Translations under genes and position numbers: made by a program
Part shown: positions 42,721 through 52,284 of the stretch, piece after piece
Numbering within the stretch: the first letter of the stretch is position 1
Layout: every line of letters starts with the position of its first letter
The notes under the pieces: generated by a model
Seen by the model: only the letters and a program-made list of their open reading frames with translations
Databases searched by the model: none
Told to the model about the DNA's origin: nothing
NCBI GenBank assembly: GCA_045602385.1
Contig: JAZSBL010000042.1
Span: 1 to 64,000 of the forward strand
Direction: 5' to 3'
Origin: SVTX01 sp045602385
GTDB taxonomy: Bacteria > Bacillota > Clostridia > Oscillospirales > CAG-272
Length of the DNA: 64,000 nucleotides

Positions 42721-43797
42721 ATGTTTAATAAGCTTGATTCCACAGTTGAAAAATACGACAGACTTGAATACGAGCTTGCCAATAATACGGCTCTGATAAC
42801 CGACGCGCAGGCTTATGCCAAGGCGATAAAGGAATACCGTTCCCTATCCCCGATAGTGGAAAAATACCGTCAGTACAAGAGGACCGAGCAGGATATTGAT
42901 GACGCGCTTTCCATTATCTCCGAGGCGGATGATGAGGAGATGCGCGAAATGGCACAGGAGGAGCTCAAGGACGCGAAAGCGCGCCTTGAGGTTCTCTCCG
43001 AGGAGCTGACAATCCTTTTAATTCCCCGCGACCCCAACGACGACAAAAACGTTATCGTTGAGATACGCGCTGGGGCAGGCGGCGAGGAGGCGGCGCTTTT
43101 TGCCGCGGTTCTCTACCGCATGTATTCCATGTACGCGGCATCGGTCGGCTTCAAGGTGTCTGTTGCCAATGCAAATGAGACCGAGCTTGGCGGATTTAAG
43201 GAAATATCCTTTTCCGTCGAAGGTGACGGCGCATATTCAAGATTTAAGTTTGAGTCCGGTGTTCACCGCGTTCAAAGAGTTCCCGAAACCGAATCACAGG
43301 GGCGTATTCAGACCTCTACCGCGACTGTTGCAGTCCTTCCCGAGGTTGAGGACGTTGAGGTCGAGATAAAGGACTCCGATCTTATCTACGAGTCCTGCAA
43401 GTCAAGCGGCGCGGGCGGTCAGCATATTAACAAAACCGAATCTGCCGTGCGACTCACCCACAAGCCCACGGGCATAGTTATCGAATGTCAGGAGGAGCGC
43501 TCACAGTTCAAGAACAAGGACAAGGCACTCAAGATGCTCCGCGCAAAGCTTTACGATATTAAGCAACGCGAGCAATCCGAGAAGCTGGCAAGCGATAGAC
43601 GCAGTCAGGTCGGCACGGGCGACAGAAGCGAAAAAATAAGAACCTACAACTATCCCCAAAACCGTGTTACCGACCACAGAATCGGCGTTACTCTCTATTC
43701 CCTTGAGGACTTTCTCAACGGAAATATTGGCGGAATGATAGATTCACTCATTGCTACCGATACAGCTGAAAAGCTTAAGGCTGAAAATAACAATTAA
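42721..43797 (+). CDS. prfA: Peptide chain release factor 1
   Basis: The product is 358 residues. The GGQ loop is in SSGAGGQHINKTESAVRLTH. The codon-recognition region has HRVQRVPETESQGRIQTSTA (RF1-type, PxT variant PET). It terminates at UAA and UAG. It starts three bases after the aminopeptidase stop, with AAGGCG inside that gene as ribosome binding site. No methyltransferase prmC is adjacent. Confidence 0.95.
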   Translation: MFNKLDSTVEKYDRLEYELANNTALITDAQAYAKAIKEYRSLSPIVEKYRQYKRTEQDIDDALSIISEADDEEMREMAQEELKDAKARLEVLSEELTILLIPRDPNDDKNVIVEIRAGAGGEEAALFAAVLYRMYSMYAASVGFKVSVANANETELGGFKEISFSVEGDGAYSRFKFESGVHRVQRVPETESQGRIQTSTATVAVLPEVEDVEVEIKDSDLIYESCKSSGAGGQHINKTESAVRLTHKPTGIVIECQEERSQFKNKDKALKMLRAKLYDIKQREQSEKLASDRRSQVGTGDRSEKIRTYNYPQNRVTDHRIGVTLYSLEDFLNGNIGGMIDSLIATDTAEKLKAENNN

Positions 43798-43817
43798 CAC
43801 ATGAAAGGAGTCGCAGG

Positions 43818-44879
43818 ATGAATACTCGTCTTATTAAAATTGAAGACATTGAAGCGCAGAGCGCAGATATCGATCTTGCGGCTTCTATTCTTAAAAACGG
43901 TGGACTTGTAGTTATTCCTACCGAGACTGTTTACGGTCTTGGCGGTGACGGAACAAATCCGTCGTCATCAAAAAAAATATATGAGGCAAAGGGACGTCCG
44001 TCTGATAATCCCTTGATCATACATATTGCAGATCCGCGTGATGCGGAAAAATACGCGTACACAAACGAGCTTTATTACCGTCTTGCCGACGCGTTTATGC
44101 CCGGGCCCCTGACGGTGATATTACCCAAGAAGGACACCGTGCCTTATGAAACGACAGGTGGACTTGACACCGTGGCGGTACGTTGCCCATCTCATCCGGT
44201 CGCACATGCGATAATCGAGCGCGCGGGGATACCGATCGCGGCTCCATCCGCTAACATTTCGGGCAGACCGAGCGCGACGAACAGCGAGTATGTCATCGAG
44301 GATTTTGACGGAAAGGTTGACATGATAATAGACGGCGGCGACTGTGAGATCGGTCTTGAGTCTACTATCGTTTTGATAAAGGATGATTCCCTTGTTCTTC
44401 TCCGTCCCGGAGCGATCACCTGCGATGCGCTATCATGCGTATGTGAAAAAGTAGAGATCTCCCCAACCATTGAAGGTGTGCTTAAGGAGGACGAGCATCC
44501 TCTATCCCCAGGAATGAAATACAAGCATTACGCGCCAGCAGCTCCATTGGTTCTGCTTGACGGAAATGAGGATGACGTGCTTGAATTTCTGATGTGCGAG
44601 CAAAGAGCTAAGCGATGCGCTATCATTTGCTACGATGAGGAGATAAATAGATTATCGGACGAGCTTCTTTTACCGATAGGAGCCAGGGACGACCTCTCCT
44701 CTCACGGAAAGATGATCTTCGCACGACTCAGGCAATGCGACAGGCTCTCCCCAGAAATAATATACGCACATCTGCCCGAAAAGGGCGGGCTCGGTCTTGC
44801 TCTGTATAACCGTCTTATAAGGGCGGCAGCGCATACCGTACTCAAAATTGACAAAGATTACTTTACGAAAGGTGTTTAA
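43818..44879 (+). CDS. ywlC: Threonylcarbamoyl-AMP synthase, Sua5/YwlC type
   Basis: The product is 353 residues, the long form with a YrdC domain (about 15-200; VIPTETVYGLGGDG, KGRPSDNPLIIHI, AVRCPSHPVAHAII, SANISGRPSAT) and a C-terminal Sua5 domain (SPGMKYKHYAP linker). It makes the activated group for t6A tRNA modification. GAAAGGAG precedes the ATG. Confidence 0.93.
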   Translation: MNTRLIKIEDIEAQSADIDLAASILKNGGLVVIPTETVYGLGGDGTNPSSSKKIYEAKGRPSDNPLIIHIADPRDAEKYAYTNELYYRLADAFMPGPLTVILPKKDTVPYETTGGLDTVAVRCPSHPVAHAIIERAGIPIAAPSANISGRPSATNSEYVIEDFDGKVDMIIDGGDCEIGLESTIVLIKDDSLVLLRPGAITCDALSCVCEKVEISPTIEGVLKEDEHPLSPGMKYKHYAPAAPLVLLDGNEDDVLEFLMCEQRAKRCAIICYDEEINRLSDELLLPIGARDDLSSHGKMIFARLRQCDRLSPEIIYAHLPEKGGLGLALYNRLIRAAAHTVLKIDKDYFTKGV

Positions 44880-44884
44880 CATAG

Positions 44885-47131
44885 ATGGCGAGGAAAAAGA
44901 AACAGCTTGAAGAAATACAACCCATCGTTTATGCCCCGGTAATACCTCAATATATTACAGATACTATCGAAAAAAACTACATGCCCTATACAATGAGCGT
45001 AATCGTAGCCAGAGCTATTCCCGAAATAGACGGCTTCAAGCCCGCTCACAGAAAGATCCTTTACACCATGTACAACATGGGACTGTTAAAAGGACCAAGG
45101 ACAAAGAGCGCGAATATCGTTGGTGCAACGATGAAGCTCCACCCACACGGAGACCAGTCCATTTACGAGACTATGGTTCGTCTTACAAGGGGTAACGAGA
45201 CGCTACTGCACCCATTCGTTGACTCCAAGGGAAGCTTTGGTAAGCAGTACTCATCTGATATGAAATACGCTGCTCCCCGTTATACCGAGGCAAAGCTTGA
45301 CCCCTTCTGCGCCGAGTTGTTTGAAGGCATTGACAAAAATGCCGTTGATATGATAGACAACTACGACGGAACTATGAAGGAGCCACAGCTCCTTCCCACA
45401 ACCTTCCCCAACATCCTCGTCACTCCCAACAGCGGTATCGCGGTTGGTATGGCATCCGACATATGCTCCTTTAACCTTGCGGAAATTTGCGACGGCACTA
45501 TTGCGGTACTAAAAAAGCCCAATGTAGACGTTGAAAAAATAATGGAAATAATTAAAGCTCCCGATTTCCCGGGTGGCGGTCAGATAATTTACGATGCCGA
45601 GCAAATGAGGCAGATCTTTGAGTCGGGTGACGGCTCCTTTAAGATAAGATCAAGATACTCCTACGACGCATCTGAAAACTGCATTGATATTCTTCAGATC
45701 CCCTATTCAACGACTATCGAGCAGATACTTAACAAGATCTCTGCACTCGTTAAAGAGGGTAAGCTTAAAGAGGTAGTTGATTTCCGCGATGAGATCGACC
45801 GCGACGGCTTTAAGCTCACGCTTGACCTCAGAAAAGGCACTGATCCCGACAAGCTTATGCAGAAGCTCTTTAAGATAACTCCTCTTGAGAGCAGTTTCAA
45901 GTGTAACTTCAATATCATCATCGACGGAGAGCCCAGACAGCTTGGCGTAATTGATATTATTTCCGAGTGGATAGATTTCCGTAAGGCTTGCCTTTCAAGA
46001 GAGCTTAAATTTGATCTTGGCAAAAAGAGAGATAAGCTTCATCTGCTCTTAGGTCTTGGAAAGATACTCCTTGACATTGATAAGGCGATCAGGATCATCA
46101 GAAAGACCGAAAAGGAGGAGGACGTTATCCCCAACCTTTGCGAGGGCTTCAGTATTGACGAGATCCAGGCGAACTACATTGCCGAGATCAAGCTCCGCAA
46201 CCTTAACAGAGAGTATATTATCAACAGAATATCCGAGATCGAGGACCTTAAGGCTCAGATCGCAGAGATCGAAGAGATACTCAAGGACGAGTACAAGCTC
46301 AAGGCTCTTATTGCAAAGCAGTTGACCGATATCAAGAAGAAATACGGTCAGCCCAGAAGAACTCAGATCATCGGCGCGGATTCTATTGAAGAATACGTTG
46401 AGGAGGATTCGGTCGAGAATTATCCTTGTAAGATCGTTCTCTCCCGTGAGGGCTACTTCAAGAAGATCACTCTCAAGTCCTTACAGGGTAACGATGAACA
46501 AAGGTTTAAAGAGGGCGACGGACTGCGCCAGATATTCGACGCCGAAAATAAGGACACGGTTCTCTTCTTTACCGACAAGGCTCAGCTTTACAGGGCCGCT
46601 GTTGCCGACTTTGAAAACTCCAAGGCATCGGTTATAGGCGACTTCCTTCCTGCCGAGCTTAAGATGGATCCCGGTGAGAGACCTATATACATGACTCTTC
46701 AGAGTGAATTCCGTGAAGGATACAATTACGTATTCGTATTTGAGAACGGTAAGGGCGTAAGAATCCCCGAAAAGGCTTACGAGACGTCAAGCGTCAGAAG
46801 AAAGCTCAAGGGTATATTCTCTACCGCTTCGCCTATCGTGGCGGTGTTCTCCGAGCAGGAAAAGAATCCCTTTGAGATAATGCTTGTTTCAAGCGAGGAC
46901 AGAGCTATCATCATAAAGACGTCGCTTATTCCGCTTAAGAGCACAAAAACCTCTATCGGTGTTCAGCTTATGAACGTAAAGAAGAATCACAAGCTCACCG
47001 CAGCGATCTCGAACTTTGAAAACGTATACGAAAACACCAAGGGATACAGAAAGCTGAAGCTCCCCGCAACAGGCGTATTGCTCAGCGAAAAGGATATTAA
47101 TAAACAACAAATCAGCATAGAAGATATTTAA
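44885..47131 (+). CDS. parC: Type IIA topoisomerase subunit A (ParC/GyrA)
   Basis: The product is 748 residues. The winged-helix domain has GFKPAHRKILYTMYNMGL, LHPHGDQSIYETMVRL and the catalytic tyrosine in AAPRYTEAKL (about 126). The C-terminal beta-pinwheel begins around 495. No GyrA box (QRRGG(R/K)G) is visible, which favours topoisomerase IV or a diverged gyrase. The matching B subunit gene is not adjacent, although parE-parC are usually linked. It starts five bases after ywlC. It may decatenate chromosomes; gyrase A identity cannot be excluded. Confidence 0.85.
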   Translation: MARKKKQLEEIQPIVYAPVIPQYITDTIEKNYMPYTMSVIVARAIPEIDGFKPAHRKILYTMYNMGLLKGPRTKSANIVGATMKLHPHGDQSIYETMVRLTRGNETLLHPFVDSKGSFGKQYSSDMKYAAPRYTEAKLDPFCAELFEGIDKNAVDMIDNYDGTMKEPQLLPTTFPNILVTPNSGIAVGMASDICSFNLAEICDGTIAVLKKPNVDVEKIMEIIKAPDFPGGGQIIYDAEQMRQIFESGDGSFKIRSRYSYDASENCIDILQIPYSTTIEQILNKISALVKEGKLKEVVDFRDEIDRDGFKLTLDLRKGTDPDKLMQKLFKITPLESSFKCNFNIIIDGEPRQLGVIDIISEWIDFRKACLSRELKFDLGKKRDKLHLLLGLGKILLDIDKAIRIIRKTEKEEDVIPNLCEGFSIDEIQANYIAEIKLRNLNREYIINRISEIEDLKAQIAEIEEILKDEYKLKALIAKQLTDIKKKYGQPRRTQIIGADSIEEYVEEDSVENYPCKIVLSREGYFKKITLKSLQGNDEQRFKEGDGLRQIFDAENKDTVLFFTDKAQLYRAAVADFENSKASVIGDFLPAELKMDPGERPIYMTLQSEFREGYNYVFVFENGKGVRIPEKAYETSSVRRKLKGIFSTASPIVAVFSEQEKNPFEIMLVSSEDRAIIIKTSLIPLKSTKTSIGVQLMNVKKNHKLTAAISNFENVYENTKGYRKLKLPATGVLLSEKDINKQQISIEDI

Positions 47132-47147
47132 AACAGGAGATTATGCA

Positions 47148-47252
47148 ATGAAATCAACCAAGCTTTGGATAAAGATCGTAGCATTGACGCTTGTCGCATT
47201 TATGATAAGCGGCGCAATTTACACAGCAGTTGCTATCATCATTTCCATGTAA
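47148..47252 (+). CDS. 34-residue single-helix membrane protein
   Basis: A short frame encodes MKSTKLWIKIVALTLVAFMI then SGAIYTAVAIIISM. It has AGGAG about eight bases upstream, 16 bases after the topoisomerase gene, and a very strong terminator after it. A basic start and one membrane helix resemble DUF4044-type small proteins. It is too short for most gene finders. Function unknown. Confidence 0.65.
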   Translation: MKSTKLWIKIVALTLVAFMISGAIYTAVAIIISM

Positions 47253-47261
47253 TCAAAAGAA

Positions 47262-47298
47262 AAAAAGAAGAGCGCCGAAATTCGGCGCTCTTCTTTTT
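47262..47298. terminator. Strong bidirectional terminator
   Basis: Eighteen-base perfect arms (47262-47279 and 47281-47298) with A-run and T-run ends close both the coaE-parC run and the convergent gene at 47300. Confidence 0.92.
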
Positions 47299-47299
47299 A

Positions 47300-47557
47300 T
47301 TATTCCTCGTCTTCTTTTGTGTCGAGTATAATAGTATCAACCTCTCCGTTGCCAGTAGTATCGATCATGATAGCCTCGGGGATTCCGTCACCGTCAAGAT
47401 CTATACGTCCAAGTATTCTGGAGCTGTATTTCTTCTCAAGATATTTGTATGCTACTGCGCATGCACCTGCAATAGCCAATACGGCGGTTATAAATCTCAA
47501 AACCGTTCTAAGCGGAGATTTACCGTCGTCAACCACAAAATAATTATCTTTGCTCAT
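47300..47557 (-). CDS. Small anchored protein with Asp-rich calcium-loop-like repeat
   Basis: The product is 85 residues. One membrane helix (about 20-38) is followed by IDLDGDGIPEAIMIDTTGNG then EVDTIILDT. The DxDxDGxxE pattern twice (DLDGDGIPE and DTTGNGEVD) resembles dockerin/EF-hand-like calcium loops, here as one pair. AGGAGAA precedes the ATG. It may sense or bind calcium at the membrane face; this is inference. It is 24 bases from ywlG. Confidence 0.6.
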   Translation of the reverse strand: MSKDNYFVVDDGKSPLRTVLRFITAVLAIAGACAVAYKYLEKKYSSRILGRIDLDGDGIPEAIMIDTTGNGEVDTIILDTKEDEE

Positions 47558-47580
47558 ATATGTTTTCTCCTATAGATTTT

Positions 47581-48168
47581 TCAGGAATAAACCGCGCGTG
47601 CTCCACCGATAAATTTAGGTCTTGTATACGCGCATACTACGTTGGCTTCGCCTATTCTCTTGACCGAAAGTCTTATCGGGACTGCCACATCACGAAGATG
47701 CATTCCGATCAGGGTATCACCTATATCAATGCCCGCATGCGCCCTGACATGCTCTACCGCGCAAGGGTCGGTCATATTTTCATATGTGACCGTGGCAAAT
47801 GAGCCGCCCGCCTTGGGCTGCGGGAGAACAGACACGATCTCGTATCCGTACTTCTCTGCGCATTCTCTCTCTAAGATGAGGGCGCGATTAAGGTGCTCAC
47901 AGCACTGCGCGGCGAGATATATCCCCTTGTCTCTCAAAACAGGATAGATCGCGTCAAAAAGGATCTTTGCGGCCTCATAGCTTGATCCTTTGCCTATCTT
48001 GTTGCCTATTATCTCTGAGGAGGAACAACCGATCACAAGGATCTGACCCGTCTTAAGGCTTGTGTTTTCGATAAGCTCCTTCACAAGGGTTTTTGCTGAT
48101 TCATTTATCGTACGGGCGAGCTCTGTGTCTACAGAATTCTCTGCCCCTGCTAAATATTCTTTGTTCAT
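47581..48168 (-). CDS. ywlG: UPF0340 / TIGR01440 protein, YwlG-like
   Basis: The product is 195 residues. VIGCSSSEIIGNKIGKGSS, AQCCEHLNRALILE and DIGDTLIGMHLRDVAVPIR are family signatures. In B. subtilis ywlG lies near ywlC and prfA, and the same neighbourhood is seen here. Function is unknown; the fold may bind a nucleotide or phosphate. CCGGAG precedes the start. Confidence 0.9.
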   Translation of the reverse strand: MNKEYLAGAENSVDTELARTINESAKTLVKELIENTSLKTGQILVIGCSSSEIIGNKIGKGSSYEAAKILFDAIYPVLRDKGIYLAAQCCEHLNRALILERECAEKYGYEIVSVLPQPKAGGSFATVTYENMTDPCAVEHVRAHAGIDIGDTLIGMHLRDVAVPIRLSVKRIGEANVVCAYTRPKFIGGARAVYS

Positions 48169-48190
48169 TTATATTTTGTCTCCGGTTAAA

Positions 48191-49363
48191 TTACCAATTA
48201 TCCTCTCCGTTATCGGGTATGACCTCTTTAAGCGCGGCAATAGCGCACTCTATCATATCGTCATCCGGCTCCTTAGTGGTTATCTTCTGAAGCCAAACGC
48301 CCGGCGCGGAAATAATACGTGTAAAGAGATTATCGTGTCTGCCCGCGATCTTGATAAGCTCATATCCCACTCCAACTATCAAGGGGAGCAAAAGGAGCTT
48401 TATAAGCACTCTTACTATCGTAATGGGTGTAAATCCGAATATGAGATAAAAAAGAGGGTCTATAAAGAAGGATATGAATATGCCCACGAGTATCATCAAT
48501 ATCAAAAAGCTTGTTCCGCATCTGGGGTGAAATCTCTTCTGCTCTCTTACGTTCTCAACGGTAAGCTCAAGTCCCGCCTCATAGCAGAATATCGCCTTGT
48601 GCTCTGCACCGTGGTACATAAAGGTACGCTTAATATCCTTCATAAGCGATACCAGAGCCATATAGCCTACGAGTATTACTATCTTAAGCACTCCCTCAAA
48701 GACAGACTTTATAAGCGACTGTATTGCGGGATTCTCATTATTCAAAAACGGCATTACGTAGGTCGCGCCCCTATAAATATATGTCGGCAGCACGATGAAC
48801 AACAACACCGAGAATGCAATTCCCAAAATCACGCTGAATGCAAGCACCGCAGTTATTGCCGCGGAGGATTCTTTCTTTTTTCCCTTTGTTTCGGTCTCCT
48901 CTGCCTTTTCGGGCTCGGCATCCTCGACTGCAGCATCGGGTGCAATGCTCTCATCTTGTGGAGTAACGGCATCACTCTCTGCAGCAATATCATCTGAAAC
49001 GGCAACATTCTTTCTTGCTGCCTTCTTTGCGGCTTTCTTTGCCTTCTTCTCTTCCTTCTCGCGTCTAAGCTCCTCTTCGGCATCCTCAAGGCCCGCTATC
49101 TCCGCTGATCGCATGAGGCTCTTTGTTCCGATAACCATAGAGTCGATATAATTAAAGACTCCTCGGACTACGGGAAGCTTAAAGAATTTTGCGCGCTTGG
49201 CAACCGACGTGGGGGAGGTTTCAATGACTATCTCACCCTTCGGATTTCTGACCGCCATTGCGGTTGTTTGCGGACCGCGCATCATAATTCCCTCCATAAG
49301 CGCTTGACCGCCTATGGACGTTTTTTTATTGCACGAGATCCGGCATTTTTTTTCTTTCTTCAT
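48191..49363 (-). CDS. yqhQ: DUF1385 membrane protein, YqhQ-like
   Basis: The product is 390 residues. The GGQALMEGIMMRGPQTTAMA start and YHGAEHKAIFCYEAGLELTV plus HPRCGTSFLILMILVGIFIS are DUF1385 signatures. Between residues about 90 and 170 an insertion rich in Lys, Glu and Ala (KAAKKAARKNV, then acidic) separates the N-terminal domain from the helices; it is longer than usual. The family is often beside prmC and prfA. Role unknown. AAAGGAA precedes the ATG. Confidence 0.88.
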   Translation of the reverse strand: MKKEKKCRISCNKKTSIGGQALMEGIMMRGPQTTAMAVRNPKGEIVIETSPTSVAKRAKFFKLPVVRGVFNYIDSMVIGTKSLMRSAEIAGLEDAEEELRREKEEKKAKKAAKKAARKNVAVSDDIAAESDAVTPQDESIAPDAAVEDAEPEKAEETETKGKKKESSAAITAVLAFSVILGIAFSVLLFIVLPTYIYRGATYVMPFLNNENPAIQSLIKSVFEGVLKIVILVGYMALVSLMKDIKRTFMYHGAEHKAIFCYEAGLELTVENVREQKRFHPRCGTSFLILMILVGIFISFFIDPLFYLIFGFTPITIVRVLIKLLLLPLIVGVGYELIKIAGRHDNLFTRIISAPGVWLQKITTKEPDDDMIECAIAALKEVIPDNGEDNW

Positions 49364-49397
49364 CTATCTGAAGTTTCCTTTCAGTATCCTATAAAAT

Positions 49398-49441
49398 AGC
49401 CTTACGGCTACATAACACCGCAAAGAGATCTCTGCGGTGTT
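49398..49441 (-). terminator. Paired hairpins after prs
   Basis: A nine-base perfect stem (49414-49422 with 49433-49441) is followed on the minus strand by a five-base stem (49398-49402 with 49407-49411 region) and TTTTAT. Together they probably end the prs transcript. Confidence 0.55.
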
Positions 49442-49456
49442 GAAAAAGTAGTATTA

Positions 49457-50584
49457 TTATTTACCTGCTTGTATTTCAGCTCTGTGCTTTGCAACAATTG
49501 CGTTGATGCGCTTTGCGGGATCAAGCAACTCGCTGATGGTAGCATCATGATTAAGCGTGTCTATAATGTAGGACACATACTTACACATATTGACCTCAAC
49601 GTGCCAGGGCTTTTCCTTAAGTCCGGGACGGCTGTATACGAGGTTTGTGGTAAATACCTTGCAGATAGTACCGTCCTCATATGCCTTATCAAATTTCTCG
49701 AAGCCGTCGGTAAAGAGTCCGAAGGTTGAGAATGCGAATATTCTCTTGGCTCCTCTCGATTTGAGCTGGGAGCAAACATCAAGCATGGACTCACCTGACG
49801 AGATCATATCGTCTACTACGATAACGTCCTTGCCTGTGAGATCCTGTCCGAGGTACTCATGAGCCTCGATGGGGTTCTTTCCGTTAATGATAACGGAGTA
49901 GTTACGGCGCTTATAGAACATACCGATATCGATTCCGAGAACAGACGAATAGTACATGCATCTGCCCATAGCGCCCTCGTCGGGAGAGATCATCATGAGG
50001 TGCTCCTTATCAATCTCGATGTCGGGAACGCTCTTTATAAGTGCCTTTATCATCTGGTAGGATGGTCTTACGTTGTCAAAGCCGGAAAGCGGGATAGCGT
50101 TGCAGACTCTGGGGTCGTGAGCGTCAAATGTGATAAGATTTGATACTCCCATGGAAACAAGCTCCTGGAGCATGATTGCGCAGTCAAGAGACTCTCTGGT
50201 GGATCTCTTATGCTGTCTGCCCTCGTAAAGCATCGGCATGATTACCGTGATTCTTCTTGCCTTACCTGCTATTGCAGAAATAATTCTCTTGAGGTCAGCA
50301 TAGTGGTCATCGGGGCTCATCGGTACAGTCTGGCCGTACATACGATATGTAACTCCGTAATTGAAAACGTCACAAATAATGTAAACGTCCTGACCGCGCA
50401 TTGAGTGGTGGATCAGTCCCTTGCCCTCACCTGTGCCGAATCTGGGGCAAAGCGCCTCAACAAGATATGTATCCTCACTTGTGTGTCTACGCCACTCCTT
50501 AAGGTAGTTATCTACCTGCTGCGCGAATGCCTCGCAGCCTCTCATTCCGATCACGCTTAACTCTGCAAACAGTGCATCCTTCAT
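49457..50584 (-). CDS. prs: Ribose-phosphate pyrophosphokinase
   Basis: The product is 375 residues. FDAHDPRVCNAIP and DVIVVDDMISSGESM (PRPP loop) mark PRPP synthetase; MPMLYEGRQHKRSTRESL is the ATP-binding flexible loop. It is longer than the classical 315-residue enzyme, with an N-terminal block (20-60) and a C-terminal extension, as in a clade found in Clostridia. It supplies PRPP for nucleotide, His and Trp synthesis. GGGAGGAG precedes the ATG. rhaB lies 47 bases upstream on the same strand. Confidence 0.9.
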   Translation of the reverse strand: MKDALFAELSVIGMRGCEAFAQQVDNYLKEWRRHTSEDTYLVEALCPRFGTGEGKGLIHHSMRGQDVYIICDVFNYGVTYRMYGQTVPMSPDDHYADLKRIISAIAGKARRITVIMPMLYEGRQHKRSTRESLDCAIMLQELVSMGVSNLITFDAHDPRVCNAIPLSGFDNVRPSYQMIKALIKSVPDIEIDKEHLMMISPDEGAMGRCMYYSSVLGIDIGMFYKRRNYSVIINGKNPIEAHEYLGQDLTGKDVIVVDDMISSGESMLDVCSQLKSRGAKRIFAFSTFGLFTDGFEKFDKAYEDGTICKVFTTNLVYSRPGLKEKPWHVEVNMCKYVSYIIDTLNHDATISELLDPAKRINAIVAKHRAEIQAGK

Positions 50585-50631
50585 TTTTTGCTCCTCCCAA
50601 ATGATTGCTGAAATATTTTATGCCTATCCTA

Positions 50632-52113
50632 TCAAACTATCTGCGCAAGCTTGCAAAATCTCTCGTATGCGCAGTCCCACGCTTCTCTCTGCTTGGTGGG
50701 CTCATAGTGCTTAAGCTCTGTGGAGTTTGCGATAACCTCGCGTGCCTCGCTGAGGTTTGCAATCTCGCCCGCTGCAATTGCCTGCATTACGATATTACCC
50801 ATTGCAGTTGCCTCTTCAGGACCTGCGCAAACGGGTATGCCGCATGCATCGGCGGTCATTTGTGACAGGAACTTATCCTTTGTTCCGCCGCCTACAACGT
50901 TGATCATAGATGCCTTCTTGCCCCTGAGTGTTTCAAGGGTCTCTACGGTATATCTATACTTAAGTGCAAGAGATTCATAGATGCAACGTACTACCTCGCC
51001 TACGGTTTCGGGCACGTGCTGGCCTGTAATTCTGCAGAATTCACGAATCTTCTCGGGCATATTTCCGGGAGTATTGAATGTGTGGTAGTCGGGATTGATG
51101 AGCGATGCGAAGGGCTTTGCCTCCTTTGCCCAGTTTTCCATCTGTGCGAAGCTATATTCGTTGCCCTCACGCTTCCACTGTCTTCTCGACTCTTGAATGA
51201 TCCAGAGGCCCATAATGTTCTTGAGGAATCTTATGGTTCCCATCGCGCCGCCCTCGTTGGTGAAGTTAGCGATTCTGGTCTCGTCGGTAATGAGCGGCTC
51301 GTCTATCTCTGCGCCCATAAGCGACCATGTTCCGCTGGATATGTAGATGAAATCCTTGTTCTGTGCGGGAACCGAAATTACCGCGCTGGCGGTATCGTGC
51401 GATGCAACGTTAACGACCTTGATATTGTTCTTACCAACCTCCTCGTTGATCTGAGGAAGAAGTGCGCCGAGATCGTTACACGGCATTACGAGCGGAGCAA
51501 AGAGCGAACGGTTGATACCAAGCTTATCGGTAAGCTCGTATGCGAATTCCCTCTTCTTTGCATCGAGGAGCATTCCCGTTGACGCTATCGTATACTCGGT
51601 TGCCATCTGACCTGTCAAGAAGTAATTGAGAAGGTCGGGAGTCATCAGCATTTTATCCGCGCGCTCAAGGAGTGCGGGGTCGTCACGCTTCTCTGCGGCA
51701 AGCTGGTTGATCGTATTGAAATCAGCCGCCTGTATACCGGTAACTCTGTATATCTCCTCAGGAGATACGAACTGCTTTACATAGTCGGTAATATTAACCG
51801 TTCTGGTATCACGGTAATGTGTGGGGTTAGCCATCATTCTTCCGTTCTTGTCGATGAGTGCGTAGTCAACTCCCCATGTGTCAATACCCATTGACGAGAT
51901 ATTCTCCTTGTCAATGACGGTCTTTGTGATAGAATTCTTTATCTCAAAGAATATTCTCAAAATATCCCATGTAAATCTTCCGTTTACAAATACGGGATCG
52001 TTCGAAAATCTGTGGTTTTCACGAAGCACAAGTTTGTTACCGTCGAATGAACCGATTATGCCTCTTCCGCTGGACGCTCCGAGGTCGATTGCAAGCATTT
52101 TAAGTTCAGCCAT
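50632..52113 (-). CDS. rhaB: L-rhamnulokinase
   Basis: The product is 493 residues. AIDLGASSGRGIIGSF is the rhamnulokinase version of the FGGY kinase phosphate loop. GIDTWGVDYALID, SHDTASAVISVPAQ and NVVGGGTKDKFLSQMTADAC follow. It phosphorylates L-rhamnulose. rhaA, rhaD and a rhamnose regulator are not in the window. GGGAGGG precedes the ATG. A TATAAT box at 52163-52168 (minus) lacks a good -35, which suggests control by an activator. Confidence 0.93.
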   Translation of the reverse strand: MAELKMLAIDLGASSGRGIIGSFDGNKLVLRENHRFSNDPVFVNGRFTWDILRIFFEIKNSITKTVIDKENISSMGIDTWGVDYALIDKNGRMMANPTHYRDTRTVNITDYVKQFVSPEEIYRVTGIQAADFNTINQLAAEKRDDPALLERADKMLMTPDLLNYFLTGQMATEYTIASTGMLLDAKKREFAYELTDKLGINRSLFAPLVMPCNDLGALLPQINEEVGKNNIKVVNVASHDTASAVISVPAQNKDFIYISSGTWSLMGAEIDEPLITDETRIANFTNEGGAMGTIRFLKNIMGLWIIQESRRQWKREGNEYSFAQMENWAKEAKPFASLINPDYHTFNTPGNMPEKIREFCRITGQHVPETVGEVVRCIYESLALKYRYTVETLETLRGKKASMINVVGGGTKDKFLSQMTADACGIPVCAGPEEATAMGNIVMQAIAAGEIANLSEAREVIANSTELKHYEPTKQREAWDCAYERFCKLAQIV

Positions 52114-52256
52114 AATTCCCTCCCAAAAAGTTGAAAGCGTATGCCATTATCATACTCCATATATTATAACACATATAAATCGTATTTGTATTAACAAACT
52201 GTTAAAAACCCATTTTGTTACAAACATTTTTCGGCATTTTTTATTTCGACTTTTTT

Positions 52257-52284
52257 CACTATTATCCGCCGACATCATAAAATA
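52257..52284 (+). promoter_or_regulatory. Candidate sigma-K promoter of dpaAB
   Basis: CATAAAATA (52276-52284) matches the sigma-K -10 pattern CATAnnnTA fully. CACT at 52257-52260 gives the short -35 AC element 15-16 bases upstream. In B. subtilis the dipicolinate synthase operon is transcribed by sigma-K in the mother cell, which fits. Confidence 0.55.

Noticed and set aside
48062..48997. Plus-strand frame of 311 codons opposite ywlG and yqhQ
   Set aside because: It crosses two real minus-strand genes with clear signatures and has a random, Cys- and Tyr-rich peptide.
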